Assembly: GCF_021172065.1 (NCBI RefSeq) | Contig: NZ_CP087880.1 | Span: 1,526,583-1,590,582, forward strand | DNA length: 64,000 bases | Direction: 5' to 3' | Source: Pseudocitrobacter corydidari | GTDB lineage: Bacteria > Pseudomonadota > Gammaproteobacteria > Enterobacterales > Enterobacteriaceae | Shown: piece after piece, positions 33,481-43,507 of the stretch | How positions within the stretch are numbered: position 1 is the stretch's first letter | How the letters are laid out: each line of letters begins with the position of its first letter | The notes under the pieces: model-generated | What the model was told of the DNA's origin: nothing | Database searches by the model: none | The model's input: only the letters and a program-made list of their open reading frames with translations | Made by a program: the position numbers and the translations under genes

Positions 33481-34356
33481 CTATCCTCGTAGACTATATG
33501 ATTTTCGATATTGCAGGGGCGTTCTGGCCATATATTTTCGAAAACTGGTGATAAACCAGGCATATTCGTTAAATCCTGATTGTGCACCCACCTCTTTGAC
33601 CGACAGCCGCGTATGCACCAGCAATTCGCAGGCGTGACGAATTCGGCGCATCACCAGATACTCCTGAAGCGTGCCGCCAGTTTCCTGACGAAAGCGTCTT
33701 GAAACATGCCCTTCTGAACTGCTCATCGCCTCGGCAAGCGCTTTCAAAGAACAGTGTTGCTGGAAGTGTTGTTCAATCCAGCCAATGATTTCTCGGGAAA
33801 ATGCATTTTGCTCCACGACGAGCGCCTCTTCCTCTTCCTGCTCCGGAAGCAGGCTAATGAGTTGCATTAACAGAAAGGCGCTGTCGTTAACGGTGGGTTG
33901 ATGGGCGGAATGGCGTTTCTCAAACAAAACGAAAAGCGCTTCAAAATTCGCCTGCATTTCAGAAACATCAAAGATACGGATCTTTTCGCCATAGCGGCTG
34001 AGCTGACAAAAGCGCTTTTGCAGCCGGGGGAAATCGCGGAGATAGGGTTCAAGCACCGCACTATTAAAGTGAAGCGTTGTCCGATGATATTGGTTACGTG
34101 AATCCTGCTCGACATGAATTTTATGCACCCTGCCCGGCGGAAACACAAACAAACGCCCTGGTTTGACCGTAAATTGGTGATGTTCTGCGACGGCAATCCC
34201 CACACCCTTGCTGATAAAAAGCAGCTCCGTACATTCATGAAAATGATAATAATCGGCAGGCGTGTTTTTCATGGGATTAAAACACAGCGCGGTTTCATCA
34301 AGATCGATCGTTTCAAGTAACGTAACATCCTTGCCGTAACCACGCCGTGTTGCCAT
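33481..34356 (-). CDS. AraC-family regulator with cupin-type sensing domain
   Basis: A 291-residue regulator: an N-terminal cupin-like beta-domain (about 15-150, with Tyr-His-Phe-His-Glu-Cys-Thr-Glu-Leu and Val-Lys-Pro-Gly-Arg-Leu-Phe-Val-Phe-Pro-Pro-Gly) and a C-terminal double helix-turn-helix (about 190-285). The cupin histidines suggest sugar binding as in other AraC-type regulators of sugar use. It is the last gene of a three-gene cassette, 26 bp after the 551-residue protein, and probably controls that cassette. An AGGATG site lies 9 bp before the chosen ATG. Confidence 0.85.
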   Translation of the reverse strand: MATRRGYGKDVTLLETIDLDETALCFNPMKNTPADYYHFHECTELLFISKGVGIAVAEHHQFTVKPGRLFVFPPGRVHKIHVEQDSRNQYHRTTLHFNSAVLEPYLRDFPRLQKRFCQLSRYGEKIRIFDVSEMQANFEALFVLFEKRHSAHQPTVNDSAFLLMQLISLLPEQEEEEALVVEQNAFSREIIGWIEQHFQQHCSLKALAEAMSSSEGHVSRRFRQETGGTLQEYLVMRRIRHACELLVHTRLSVKEVGAQSGFNEYAWFITSFRKYMARTPLQYRKSYSLRG

Positions 34357-34382
34357 CGTATTTCATCCTGAAAAGTGACGCG

Positions 34383-36038
34383 TCAGTAACACACTCGCCA
34401 GCTCACCGTGAAACATTCACGTTCGCCGATCTCTTGCCGGGCAATGAATGCACTTTGCAGCGGCCCATAAGGGCTGCACAGCGATGTCGGCGTTTTGCTG
34501 GTCTGCGCATAGCCGGTAAATTCGACGGTCATGTCATCAGAAAACACCGCGCCGTTTATGCTAACTTGCAACGTCCGTTTACTGTCATTGAAGAAAGTAT
34601 CTTCCCGTGTAATACATCCCTTTTCAATCAGATAGCGTGTCCGGGAACGTATCGCGGGATCCCGCGCAGGCACTAGCGTTGCTGCGCCGTCGACGGCGAT
34701 AACATCCATCGCATCGTTATGAATAATCATTTCCCAACCGTTTTCCGTTTGCCGCTGCGTACAGTCGGTAAACCACACCAGCGGGCTCAATGTTCGATTG
34801 TCACTGTCGCGAATGACGGGCACCCAGAGCGGCTCCTCCTCTTCGGCCACGCCGCTGAACAACCCGGTACAGAAAGGAATCGGACAGTAGGGTGAAGACG
34901 CATGATAGCCTTTATCGCCATTGATTAGCGGCAGTGCAAACGAACGTTCGCCATCATGCCAGTGGAAAAGCCCGCGAATATAATCACCATTGCAAAAGGA
35001 CGTGAAAGCAAGCTGAAGCGGCGGCGTGTTCAACCGCACAGCGTCGCTCTCCACACTTCCTGCCCAAACCTGCTGCACATAGAGATGCTGAATACATAAG
35101 CTAATGTTCTCACCCACCAGCCGATGCTCGGCGCGATAGGCGTCCGTCCGACGCCCGTTAAACCAGAGATTCACGCTCTGTTCATCGCGGTCGATCCAGA
35201 AACGCAGAAAACGCTTGCTGCACGCCAGGGAAAACGTTTCTGCGGTCTGCCGCTCCTGCGCATTTAACAGGCCAAGCTGCTGGCTAACGGCCAGAATTTC
35301 ATTGAACGCGCTGTCGCCATAAGCACCGATTGAACGCCCCCACAAAAAGCCACCGCCGTTGTCGGTCAGCATGGACAACACCAGCGTCGCGGCTTGCCGT
35401 AGCGCTATTTTTAACTCATCCGGGACCATCAGGCCGGTTTCCAGATGGCGCTGACAAATCTCAGCAATCAGCAACACGCTGTAGCGATCGTATCGCCCTT
35501 TTCCCTCCGTTTCGTCGCTGAACCCGTTGCTGGAATGCGTGCGATAATGCTCACACAAACGCGTCAGGATTTCCTGCGAGGCGTATGCCGATTCCCAACC
35601 CAGTAAGTAGCGGAATCGCGCCACGCTGAAAGCCACACCGTAGAAATTCGTTGGAAACCGTTCGTTAAGTTGCCATGTTTCTTCCTCGACCATCTCCTGC
35701 CACCGAAGCTTATTTTCCAACTGATTAAGCTGTTCTTGTGAAAACAGAGTATGCAGTCGCCCTAATGCATTAAGTTTTACCAATGCCTTAAGGAAATAAT
35801 ATTTTCCCCAGTTTTCACACGGCGCGGCAATCAGTTCATGCCATGCGTCTTCCCACTCGGCTTGAGTCGTACCTGATTTCTCGATTAACATAGCCAGTGC
35901 AAGCGCAAATTTCCCACTGGCATAGGGGTCGCCCTTCAGCGTTAATTGATGACCAAAGCTGGATTCACCCCGTAACGTCCTGGTGACAATAGTGTCCAGG
36001 TGCTGATAAATATCATGAATAACGTGTTCTCTTTTCAT
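34383..36038 (-). CDS. Unrecognised 551-residue protein, candidate carbohydrate-active enzyme
   Basis: No signal peptide or membrane segment, so cytoplasmic. The first ~320 residues are helical with evenly spaced aromatic-rich repeats (Trp-Gly-Lys-Tyr-Tyr-Phe, Asn-Phe-Tyr-Gly-Val-Ala, Gly-Arg-Tyr-Asp-Arg-Tyr-Ser, Phe-Leu-Trp-Gly-Arg-Ser), like the alpha/alpha-toroid of polysaccharide lyases and unsaturated-uronide hydrolases. The rest is beta-rich (from about 330), like the beta-sandwich of such enzymes. This layout resembles heparinase/alginate-lyase-type folds, but I cannot name a family and see no proven catalytic set. It lies 11 bp after a LacY-family symporter and before an AraC regulator, so it most likely acts on the imported oligosaccharide. 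Confidence 0.6.
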   Translation of the reverse strand: MKREHVIHDIYQHLDTIVTRTLRGESSFGHQLTLKGDPYASGKFALALAMLIEKSGTTQAEWEDAWHELIAAPCENWGKYYFLKALVKLNALGRLHTLFSQEQLNQLENKLRWQEMVEEETWQLNERFPTNFYGVAFSVARFRYLLGWESAYASQEILTRLCEHYRTHSSNGFSDETEGKGRYDRYSVLLIAEICQRHLETGLMVPDELKIALRQAATLVLSMLTDNGGGFLWGRSIGAYGDSAFNEILAVSQQLGLLNAQERQTAETFSLACSKRFLRFWIDRDEQSVNLWFNGRRTDAYRAEHRLVGENISLCIQHLYVQQVWAGSVESDAVRLNTPPLQLAFTSFCNGDYIRGLFHWHDGERSFALPLINGDKGYHASSPYCPIPFCTGLFSGVAEEEEPLWVPVIRDSDNRTLSPLVWFTDCTQRQTENGWEMIIHNDAMDVIAVDGAATLVPARDPAIRSRTRYLIEKGCITREDTFFNDSKRTLQVSINGAVFSDDMTVEFTGYAQTSKTPTSLCSPYGPLQSAFIARQEIGERECFTVSWRVCY

Positions 36039-36049
36039 TGTTTTGCTCG

Positions 36050-37306
36050 TTAGTGATTCGCAGCCGGATATAAAGGCGTTGATTTACGATTATTAGTAAG
36101 TAGAACAGCGGAAATAAGCGTGAAGACCAGCACGGTACAGCCCATCAACAAGTAGGTATCCGCAAAGCCAATTTTTTCATACAGAAAACCACTTAACGGC
36201 GATAATAAAACGGTGCCGACATAGTTCACGCTTTGATAGCCCAGCAGATACATGGTGCCGTTTACTTTTTTATCAAAATTGATCTCCAGATATTTAAACA
36301 CCGAGACCAGCAGGAAGGACATTTCAATGCCCCAGGAAAGCTTGATAATCGCAATCGTGAGCGCGCTGGTGGCAAGCCCAGAGCCAATAAAACGCGCCGC
36401 GACAACGAACCCGGTAATCAACATCCCGGCTTTTGGCCCCAGACGGTTCACAATACCAGGCGCGATCATCATAAAGATAAACTCACAGCCAAGGCTTGCT
36501 GCGCCCAGATAACCAAACATCTGGTGCCCGGCTTCTTTGCTCTCATAAAAAGTGATGAAGAAGCGCGGATATTGCTGTTCCGCCACGAAAAGCACCCATA
36601 CCACCCCGCAAACGTAAATCACAAAGGTCCAGAAACTGCGTAATCTGAACAGCGCAGTGACGTCGGCGAGGGTTGTCCTCTCTTTTGCGATAACCCGGCT
36701 TTTGGCCTCGTCGCTGACGTCTATCTTCATGGTCAATACGATGATCAGAATGACAAGCGCGCCCGCAGAACTGATTCCAAAGTTGATCATCGGGTTGATA
36801 TTAAAAATGTACCCGGTGCTCGCCGCAGAAAAGACCGAACCTAATGCACCCCACATACGAATCTGGCCGAATTCGAGATCAAACAGGCGGCCAAACCGGT
36901 CCAGATATGACTCCGCCGCCGCGCAGCCTGCGTAATATCCCATGCTCAGGAATACAGCGCCCACCGCGATACCTAGATAGAGCGCATTTTGCAGTAATGG
37001 TTTATAGATATAAAAGAAGAATGGGAAAACGGTGATGGACACTAATGCAATAAAAAAGAGCAGATCTTTGCGCAATCCCAGCCGGTCAATCAAGAAACCA
37101 TAGACGGGTTTAATTAATACAGCGCAGAATCCATTGACGGAAAAAACGATACCAATTGCCACACCATCAAGGCCAATCTTTTCTGATAACCAAAATGAAT
37201 AGGTATCCAGCGTTGCTTTCCACGAGAAGAAATAAACCAGAATAAAAAGACTGAGCGTAATATAGATTTTACGTCGTGCTTTAACGAGATCATCACCTTT
37301 GTTCAT
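36050..37306 (-). CDS. Oligosaccharide:H+ symporter (LacY/OHS family MFS)
   Basis: A 418-residue, 12-helix transporter. The chosen start (ATG 37304-37306) has an AAGGAGG ribosome site and gives the length of LacY (417). The N-terminus (Phe-Ile-Leu-Val-Tyr-Phe-Phe-Ser-Trp) and the loop Gly-Phe-Leu-Ile-Asp-Arg-Leu-Gly-Leu-Arg-Lys (about 68-78) match LacY, RafB and CscB. In the N-terminal half, Tyr-Ala-Gly-Cys-Ala-Ala-Ala-Glu and Gly-Gln-Ile-Arg-Met-Trp-Gly-Ala-Leu-Gly hold the Glu and Arg that bind sugar in LacY. It is the first gene of the cassette; the substrate is not apparent. The ORF extends further upstream but without a good start. Confidence 0.85.
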   Translation of the reverse strand: MNKGDDLVKARRKIYITLSLFILVYFFSWKATLDTYSFWLSEKIGLDGVAIGIVFSVNGFCAVLIKPVYGFLIDRLGLRKDLLFFIALVSITVFPFFFYIYKPLLQNALYLGIAVGAVFLSMGYYAGCAAAESYLDRFGRLFDLEFGQIRMWGALGSVFSAASTGYIFNINPMINFGISSAGALVILIIVLTMKIDVSDEAKSRVIAKERTTLADVTALFRLRSFWTFVIYVCGVVWVLFVAEQQYPRFFITFYESKEAGHQMFGYLGAASLGCEFIFMMIAPGIVNRLGPKAGMLITGFVVAARFIGSGLATSALTIAIIKLSWGIEMSFLLVSVFKYLEINFDKKVNGTMYLLGYQSVNYVGTVLLSPLSGFLYEKIGFADTYLLMGCTVLVFTLISAVLLTNNRKSTPLYPAANH

Positions 37307-37473
37307 ACTGCCCTCCTTGTTTTGGAGTGGCAACAATATTCGTGCAACGGGCGATGAAATCCCATCGGGATCACAAAAAAACATGATTTTTGGAAAACGA
37401 TGCGTATAAAAACGAAAAACAGACGAAAAGTTTAATAATAATGATGCAAGTTTTTCTTTGTTGATACGCAGAA

Positions 37474-37506
37474 TTCTTCCCGGCAACCATTCCGTGCCGG
37501 GAAGAA
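37474..37506 (-). terminator. Hairpin after tyrR, possible terminator
   Basis: A 12-bp perfect stem (37474-37485 with 37495-37506) with a 9-base loop lies 9 bp after the tyrR stop. No T-run follows on the minus strand, so it may be a weak or rho-assisted end or a mRNA-stabilising hairpin. Confidence 0.45.
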
Positions 37507-37514
37507 AAACAAAA

Positions 37515-39056
37515 TTATTCTTTTGTTTTATTATTGCTTAAACCATATTCACGCAGTTTATTCGCAATCGCCGTATGCGATACGCCAAGACGTTTCGCCA
37601 GCTTACGCGTACTCGGGAAGCTGCGATAAAGCTGCGTCAGCACCGAACGCTCAAAGCGACGGGTTATCTCATCCAACGACCCTTCCATCGCCTCTTCGCC
37701 CACCGCCGTGGTGGTGACGTCATAATCCGGCAGCAGTACATCGTTAGGACGCAGTTCATAACCTTCCAGCTGTGTTAACGCGCGATAGACCGCATTCTTC
37801 AGCTGGCGGACGTTGCCCGGCCAACCGTAACGGGTTAACACATTACTGAGATCGGCAGAGAGCTTCGGACGCGAAATGCCCTGCTCATCGGCAAAGCGCG
37901 CCACGAACAGTTCCGTCAGCGGCATCACGTCCTGCGGACGATCGCGCAGCGGCGGCAGATTCAGCGTCAGGACGTTCAAACGATAATAGAGATCTTCGCG
38001 GAACAACCCTTTCTGCACCAGCTCCACCAGGTTTTTCTGCGTGGCGCAAATCACGCGCACATCAACGTGCACTTCATGATCTTCCCCGACGCGGCGGAAA
38101 GTGCCGTCGTTCAGGAAACGCAGCAGTTTGGTTTGCATGCGCGGCGACATTTCGCCAATTTCGTCCAGCAGCACCGAACCGCCGTTCGCCTGCTCAAAGA
38201 AACCTTTTTTACCTTCCGGGGCGTGACCAAACAGTTCGCTCTCAACCGCATCTTCCGGGATCGACGCGCAGTTCAGCGCCAGGTACGGTTTTGCCGCTCG
38301 CGGGCTGGCCAGATGGCAGGCATGTGCCAATAGATCTTTACCGGTGCCCGTTTCGCCGACAATCAGCAGCGGCGCGGTCAGTAGCGCCAGTTTACGCGCC
38401 TGATCGACCACATGACGCATTTTCGGGCTCACGGCGACGATCTGGCTGAATGCGCTCACATCCTGAGGAGTTTGGGTCTGTAACTGGCGGCCCATGCGAA
38501 CGGTCGAGCGCAGCATCACAACGGCCCCGGCGAGGATACGTTGTTCGTGCTCGCCGCTCATGTAAACCGGGGTGATTTCCAGCAAAAAGTTTTGCCCGTT
38601 GATCACCACGTGTTCCGCCTGTGTTTCCACCGGCTCGCTCTCCAGCCAGCGCTGGAAGTTGAAACCGCTGATGAGCTGGCTGGCGTTATGGTTGCGCATT
38701 TTGTCGGCGCTCATGCCAAACAACTGACAGCTTGCCGGATTGGTACGTTCGATTTTGCTACGGGTATCGAGCGAGAGCACCGGCTCGGGCATCGCTTCGA
38801 GCAGCGCGCTTAACGCCAGATGCTCACGTTCTGAAGGCATCCACGGTACCGTGCGCACGTCGGTCACGCCCGCGATGCGGCGGATCTCCGCCATTAAGGT
38901 GCTGAAGCTGGTGAACTCCAGCTCGGCGAAATTGAGGTAGATTCGGCCAATAGGGTCAATGTCGATCCCGCGCAAATCAATGCCGCGCAGCACCAACAGA
39001 TCGAGTAATTCACGTGTCAGACCGAGGCGGTCCTCACAAAAGACTTCAAGACGCAT
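37515..39056 (-). CDS. tyrR: Transcriptional regulator TyrR of aromatic amino acid metabolism
   Basis: A 513-residue regulator with E. coli-like domain order: N-terminal ACT domain (about 2-75), PAS domain (about 78-150), central sigma-54-activator-type AAA+ domain (Walker A Gly-Glu-Thr-Gly-Thr-Gly-Lys near 234-240) and a C-terminal helix-turn-helix (Thr-Arg-Lys-Leu-Ala-Lys-Arg-Leu-Gly-Val-Ser-His-Thr-Ala). The AAA domain lacks the GAFTGA loop and TyrR is therefore not a sigma-54 activator. The ATG at 39056 is preferred over an in-frame GTG four codons upstream. It acts with Phe, Tyr or Trp as effector. A TyrR box overlaps its own promoter. Confidence 0.96.
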   Translation of the reverse strand: MRLEVFCEDRLGLTRELLDLLVLRGIDLRGIDIDPIGRIYLNFAELEFTSFSTLMAEIRRIAGVTDVRTVPWMPSEREHLALSALLEAMPEPVLSLDTRSKIERTNPASCQLFGMSADKMRNHNASQLISGFNFQRWLESEPVETQAEHVVINGQNFLLEITPVYMSGEHEQRILAGAVVMLRSTVRMGRQLQTQTPQDVSAFSQIVAVSPKMRHVVDQARKLALLTAPLLIVGETGTGKDLLAHACHLASPRAAKPYLALNCASIPEDAVESELFGHAPEGKKGFFEQANGGSVLLDEIGEMSPRMQTKLLRFLNDGTFRRVGEDHEVHVDVRVICATQKNLVELVQKGLFREDLYYRLNVLTLNLPPLRDRPQDVMPLTELFVARFADEQGISRPKLSADLSNVLTRYGWPGNVRQLKNAVYRALTQLEGYELRPNDVLLPDYDVTTTAVGEEAMEGSLDEITRRFERSVLTQLYRSFPSTRKLAKRLGVSHTAIANKLREYGLSNNKTKE

Positions 39057-39103
39057 GGGAATTTTCACCCTTATAAGCCAAAGACTCGTGAATAATAAGA
39101 CAC

Positions 39104-39144
39104 TTATCGTTCGGCGGGAAGCAGGCTGTCAACAATTATTGACA
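39104..39144 (-). promoter_or_regulatory. tyrR promoter with overlapping TyrR box
   Basis: The palindrome TGTCAACAATTATTGACA (39127-39144) fits the TyrR box rule TGTnnA-N6-TnnACA. On the minus strand it contains a perfect -35 TTGACA (39127-39132), with a weak -10 CGATAA (39104-39109) at 17-bp spacing. Binding would block the promoter, giving autorepression as in E. coli. Confidence 0.8.
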
Positions 39145-39232
39145 GTATGGCGGAAAAAACGCCATTGCGCCGTAAAGATTTTCGTTCAACGGGAAATGTG
39201 CGCAGGCCGACACGCGGTCGGCCTGTTAGATT

Positions 39233-40285
39233 TTACTTCGCCCCGCTCTTTTGAACGACGCCTTTCAGTTGACCAATCAACTCGCGACGAAAATCGCCAA
39301 GCTTCGGTTTGTCGTTGTCGATCCACGGCAGTGGGCGACACAGTTCCATCGCCTTGATGCCAAGGCGCGCGGTCAGCAGCCCTGCACCTATCCCCTGCGC
39401 GGCGCGGGCGGAAAGGCGCGCGGCCAGATCCTGCGACATCCAGTCCATACCGATTTCGCGCACCAGCTCGCTGGCCCCAGCAAAAGCGATATTGAGCAGC
39501 ACCAGTTTGAACAGGCGCAGACGGCTGTAATAGCCCAGTTCAATGCCGTAAAGCGTGGCGATGCGGTTAATTAATCGCAAATTGCGCCAGGCGATGAACG
39601 CCATATCCACCAGCGCCAGCGGGCTGACAGCAATCATCATGGTAGATTCTGCTGCTGAGCGGCTGATCTCCCGCCGCGCCTGCGCATCCAGCGCCGGTTG
39701 CACCAGATGCGCGTAAAGGCTAACCACTTCACGATCGTTTTGGGTTTCATGGATCGCCGCATACCAGCGTTGCAGCGCCGGATGCGCCTGGTCAATACCC
39801 GCCTGCTGCGCCAGTTTTTCACAGAACGCGCGAGCTTTACCGACGCCGTGGCTCTGCATCAGTTCTTTGGCTTCGTCCCGCTCCTGCGCGCGCTGGCGCA
39901 AACGCCACAAGCGTCGCCATTCCGTTGCTACCGACCCCACGCCCGCGCCAACAATCAGCGCCCCGGCCGCGCAACCGCCCAGCGCCACCCAGTCCTGGGT
40001 TTGCCAGGCATTCATCGTCCACTGTACGCCCTGCGCCACCACGCTGATGCCAAAGATAGTCAGCCCGGCGGTGACCATCTTGCGCCACAGGCTACGTTTA
40101 GGACGCAGCACCGATTCCACAACTGCTTCCGCCTGCCCCTCTTCCGGCAGGGTTTCATCAACAACCGCTGGTGCAAACTTGTCTGCGATATCGTCAGCAA
40201 AGGTTTGCGACTGCCGGAATTGTTCGCTTTTTTCCGCTTCCAGCGGGCCGTCGAAATCGATGCGCGGTTTTAACGGTTCGTTCAT
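39233..40285 (-). CDS. ycjF: Inner-membrane protein YcjF (DUF697)
   Basis: A 350-residue protein with two membrane helices around 69-90 and 100-121 and a C-terminal DUF697 domain (helix-rich, about 190-340, with [13 protein letters not shown]). Function unknown; in E. coli it is transcribed with ycjX and induced with the psp regulon or by heat. It overlaps ycjX by 4 bp. Confidence 0.93.
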   Translation of the reverse strand: MNEPLKPRIDFDGPLEAEKSEQFRQSQTFADDIADKFAPAVVDETLPEEGQAEAVVESVLRPKRSLWRKMVTAGLTIFGISVVAQGVQWTMNAWQTQDWVALGGCAAGALIVGAGVGSVATEWRRLWRLRQRAQERDEAKELMQSHGVGKARAFCEKLAQQAGIDQAHPALQRWYAAIHETQNDREVVSLYAHLVQPALDAQARREISRSAAESTMMIAVSPLALVDMAFIAWRNLRLINRIATLYGIELGYYSRLRLFKLVLLNIAFAGASELVREIGMDWMSQDLAARLSARAAQGIGAGLLTARLGIKAMELCRPLPWIDNDKPKLGDFRRELIGQLKGVVQKSGAK

Positions 40286-41679
40286 CGCAATTTATCTCCA
40301 ATCAAAAATTCCAGCGCCGCATCAAGACGAATATGCGGAAGCGGCTGGTCGACATCCATTACCTGCGGACGAAACGCCTCAAACTGAAAGCCCTGCTTAT
40401 CCCAGAACGCCTGCCCCGGCAAACGCGCGGGAACTTCCCCCGGATAGACCGTGAGCGGCTGACCATCGCTGAGCCGGTGACCACGCAGCGCCGGGATTTT
40501 CTCTCCGTCTACGTCAATTAGCCCGCTTTGCGTCGCCTGCACGGAGGCGAGCCCCAGGCAATCCATGGTGATGCCTTCAAAGGCCGCATTCTGCCAGGCA
40601 TCCTGAATCAGTTGCTGGAGCAGCGACACCATATTGCTGTGCTGATCGACGGTAACGTGATCCGCCTTAGTGGCGGCAAACAGCAGCTTGTCGATAACGG
40701 GCGCGAACAGACGACGGAACAGCGTGCGCTGGCCGTAGTGAAAACTGTGCATTAACTGCGTTAAGGCCAGGCGCATATCATTAAACGCCTGTGGCCCGCT
40801 GTTCAGCGGTTGCAGGCAGTCAACTAACACGATCTGACGGTCAAAGCGCAGAAAATGCTCCTTATAGAAGCCTTTCACCACTTTTTCGCAATAGTAGTTA
40901 AAACGCTCGCGCAGCATGCCTGCGTTGGTGTGTTTATCAGCCTGTGCCAGTTTCGCCTCACCGACGCCATCGACATCCGGCCACGGGAAAAACTGTAACG
41001 CGGGCGCGCCGGCCATATCGCCCGGCAACACAAAGCGCCCCGGCTGGATAAAGTGCAGGCCTTCCTGTTTGCAGGTATGCAGATAATCGGTCCACGCCTG
41101 GGCAATCGCCGCCAGACGGTTTTCATCGGCGGGAGCCAGCGGATCAAGCCCTTCGCACAGCTTACGCCAATGTGCAGACCACTCACCGCGTTGCCCCTGT
41201 AGCAGGCCGGTCATCTGCCGCGACCAGCTCAGGTAATCCTGCGCCAGCATCGGTAAATCCAGCAGCCATTCACCAGGGTAGTCGACAATTTCCAGATACA
41301 ACGTCGAGGTATCTTTAAAGTGGCGTAATAGCGATTCATTGGAGCGAAAACGCAGCGCCAGACGAATCTCACTCACGCCACGCGTTGGCGTCGGCCAGGT
41401 CGGCGGTTGCCCGTAGAGCTGCGCCAGCCCTTCATCGTAGGTAAAGCGCGGAATGCCCATATCCCGCTGCGGCACGCGCTTCACGCCAATCAGACGCTCT
41501 TCCCGCACCGCGCTCAGCAGCGGCAAACGCGCCCCGGCGTGCAGGCTTAATAGCTGGTTTACCATCGCGGTGATAAACGCGGTTTTCCCGCTGCGGCTCA
41601 GGCCGGTAACGGCGAGGCGCAGGTGTCTATCGACACTCCGGTTAACCAATGCGTTGAATTCATTTTTTAGTCGCTTCAT
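40282..41679 (-). CDS. ycjX: P-loop nucleotide-binding protein YcjX (DUF463)
   Basis: A 465-residue protein of the YcjX/DUF463 family with a clear P-loop, Gly-Leu-Ser-Arg-Ser-Gly-Lys-Thr-Ala (about 25-33), and a later Asp-Tyr-Pro-Gly-Glu-Trp (about 133-138) that resembles a G3 motif. GTP binding is expected. Likely part of the phage-shock or envelope-stress response; no defined reaction. It lies about 125 bp downstream of pspD, directly, whereas in E. coli pspE and a sugar cluster intervene. Confidence 0.93.
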   Translation of the reverse strand: MKRLKNEFNALVNRSVDRHLRLAVTGLSRSGKTAFITAMVNQLLSLHAGARLPLLSAVREERLIGVKRVPQRDMGIPRFTYDEGLAQLYGQPPTWPTPTRGVSEIRLALRFRSNESLLRHFKDTSTLYLEIVDYPGEWLLDLPMLAQDYLSWSRQMTGLLQGQRGEWSAHWRKLCEGLDPLAPADENRLAAIAQAWTDYLHTCKQEGLHFIQPGRFVLPGDMAGAPALQFFPWPDVDGVGEAKLAQADKHTNAGMLRERFNYYCEKVVKGFYKEHFLRFDRQIVLVDCLQPLNSGPQAFNDMRLALTQLMHSFHYGQRTLFRRLFAPVIDKLLFAATKADHVTVDQHSNMVSLLQQLIQDAWQNAAFEGITMDCLGLASVQATQSGLIDVDGEKIPALRGHRLSDGQPLTVYPGEVPARLPGQAFWDKQGFQFEAFRPQVMDVDQPLPHIRLDAALEFLIGDKLR

Positions 41680-41771
41680 TGCGGTTCCATTATGCCCTGA
41701 AGGAAAAACGTATTAGGTAGATATTACATGAGGGTGAAAAGGAAAGATGTAAAAGCTCAGAGAAAACAATG

Positions 41772-41791
41772 GGCACAACCCCTGTTGTGCC
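41772..41791 (-). terminator. Hairpin after pspD, probable psp operon terminator
   Basis: An 8-bp perfect stem (41772-41779 with 41784-41791) with a 4-base loop lies 12 bp after the pspD stop. On the minus strand a moderately T-rich stretch follows. It would separate pspABCD from ycjXF or attenuate read-through. Confidence 0.55.
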
Positions 41792-41803
41792 GCTTCGTTT
41801 GTT

Positions 41804-42028
41804 TTACTGTCGGTTATAGCGTTTCGACAGTTTCGCCGCCGCGCGGCTTAGCAAAGGCTCGAGTGCCACGGCCAGCAGCATCTTCAACGGACGTCGGGCG
41901 ACGGATTTCACCGCCCAGCCAGCAACCCCTGCCGGGCCGTAACGTAACGCGGTCAGAAGCACCAGCTTACCTGCGATTTTTAAACCGGGTTTAACCTGTT
42001 GCCCGGCACGTTGCCAGCGAGTATTCAT
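41804..42028 (-). CDS. pspD: Phage-shock protein D
   Basis: A 74-residue protein with the E. coli PspD sequence pattern: basic N-terminus, a hydrophobic segment (about 22-45) and Ser-Val-Ala-Arg-Arg-Pro-Leu-Lys. The ATG at 42028 matches the known start; an in-frame codon lies four codons upstream. Peripheral inner-membrane partner of the psp system. Starts 12 bp after pspC. Confidence 0.92.
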   Translation of the reverse strand: MNTRWQRAGQQVKPGLKIAGKLVLLTALRYGPAGVAGWAVKSVARRPLKMLLAVALEPLLSRAAAKLSKRYNRQ

Positions 42029-42040
42029 GAATATCCTCAA

Positions 42041-42397
42041 TTACAGTTGACGGAAACGGCTACGCAGCGAAAACGTGTCGGACGTGACGTAGCGTTCCAT
42101 CTCGCGCAGGCGTTGTTCACCTGCGGCAAGTTGCGCATCCACCGCATCCAGCAGTTCGCCGCTGGTGGGACTATGTGCATCGCCCATCGCGCCTTCCGGC
42201 ATCGGATCAAGCGCGAAAGTCAGGATGATGTAGGCGACGACGACAAAGAAAAACAGGCCAAATATCATCGCCAACACGGTAATAATCCGCACCAGTTTTA
42301 CCGGCACATCGAGGTAGTGCGCAATACCTGCGCAAACCCCTTTAACCATGCCCTGCTGGGGAATACGCCACAATTTTTTATTAAAATCTAAGGCCAT
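42041..42397 (-). CDS. pspC: Phage-shock protein C
   Basis: A 118-residue inner-membrane protein. The PspC domain at the N-terminus includes Gly-Val-Cys-Ala-Gly-Ile-Ala-His-Tyr-Leu-Asp (about 20-30), followed by a membrane helix (about 40-65). With PspB it senses membrane stress and frees PspF from PspA. Its start overlaps the pspB stop by 1 bp. Confidence 0.96.
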   Translation of the reverse strand: MALDFNKKLWRIPQQGMVKGVCAGIAHYLDVPVKLVRIITVLAMIFGLFFFVVVAYIILTFALDPMPEGAMGDAHSPTSGELLDAVDAQLAAGEQRLREMERYVTSDTFSLRSRFRQL

Positions 42398-42621
42398 TAT
42401 TTATCCCTCCAGTTCGGGTGCTCGGCATCGAGAATCGCTTCCAGCGCCTGAATACGTTCACGCATACGCTGAGCATCATCGGTGAGCCGTAACAGACGTT
42501 GCTGCTCATTTTGCGTCAATCCACTGCTGCGCGAGCGGTTGCTGTAATGCAGCCAAATCCATACCGGCAGAACAAACAACACAAATAATGTCAGCGGAAT
42601 GGCAAGAAAAAGCGCGCTCAT
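42397..42621 (-). CDS. pspB: Phage-shock protein B
   Basis: A 74-residue protein: one N-terminal membrane helix (about 4-22), Trp-Ile-Trp-Leu-His-Tyr, then a cytoplasmic leucine-zipper-like helix (Leu-Leu-Arg-Leu, Ile-Gln-Ala-Leu-Glu-Ala-Ile-Leu). It works with PspC as a membrane-stress sensor. Confidence 0.95.
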   Translation of the reverse strand: MSALFLAIPLTLFVLFVLPVWIWLHYSNRSRSSGLTQNEQQRLLRLTDDAQRMRERIQALEAILDAEHPNWRDK

Positions 42622-42672
42622 AGGTACTCCTTACAATGATGAGCAGCGGCACGCCGCGTGCCGCCTGAATAA

Positions 42673-43365
<693 letters not shown>

Positions 43366-43390
43366 TTAGGCATTAGCCTGCTGTATGGAT

Positions 43391-43409
43391 AATACAATTC
43401 ACGTGCCAA
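43391..43409 (-). promoter_or_regulatory. Sigma-54 promoter of pspABCD
   Basis: On the minus strand, TTGGCAC (the -24 element, TGGCAC at 43403-43408) and TTGTA (the -12 element, 43393-43397) are separated by 5 bp, close to the sigma-54 consensus TGGCAC-N5-TTGCW. It lies about 50 bp before the pspA start. Confidence 0.88.
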
Positions 43410-43470
43410 CTTTGTATCTTATTGATTCTGCTGAAGGTGATTGAAATTCACCCGCTTTAGACGTAGAGTG

Positions 43471-43488
43471 AATTAGCGAATTACACTA
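43471..43488. promoter_or_regulatory. PspF enhancer site (UAS) in the pspF-pspA intergenic region
   Basis: AATTAGCGAATTACACTA is nearly the reverse complement of the known PspF site TAGTGTAATTCGCTAACT, as I remember it. It sits about 65-80 bp upstream of the sigma-54 promoter, the usual distance, and just before pspF, so PspF binding here also represses pspF. Related half-sites with GTGAATTTCA lie on both sides. Confidence 0.75.
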
Positions 43489-43507
43489 ACAAGTGGTGAA
43501 TTTCATC

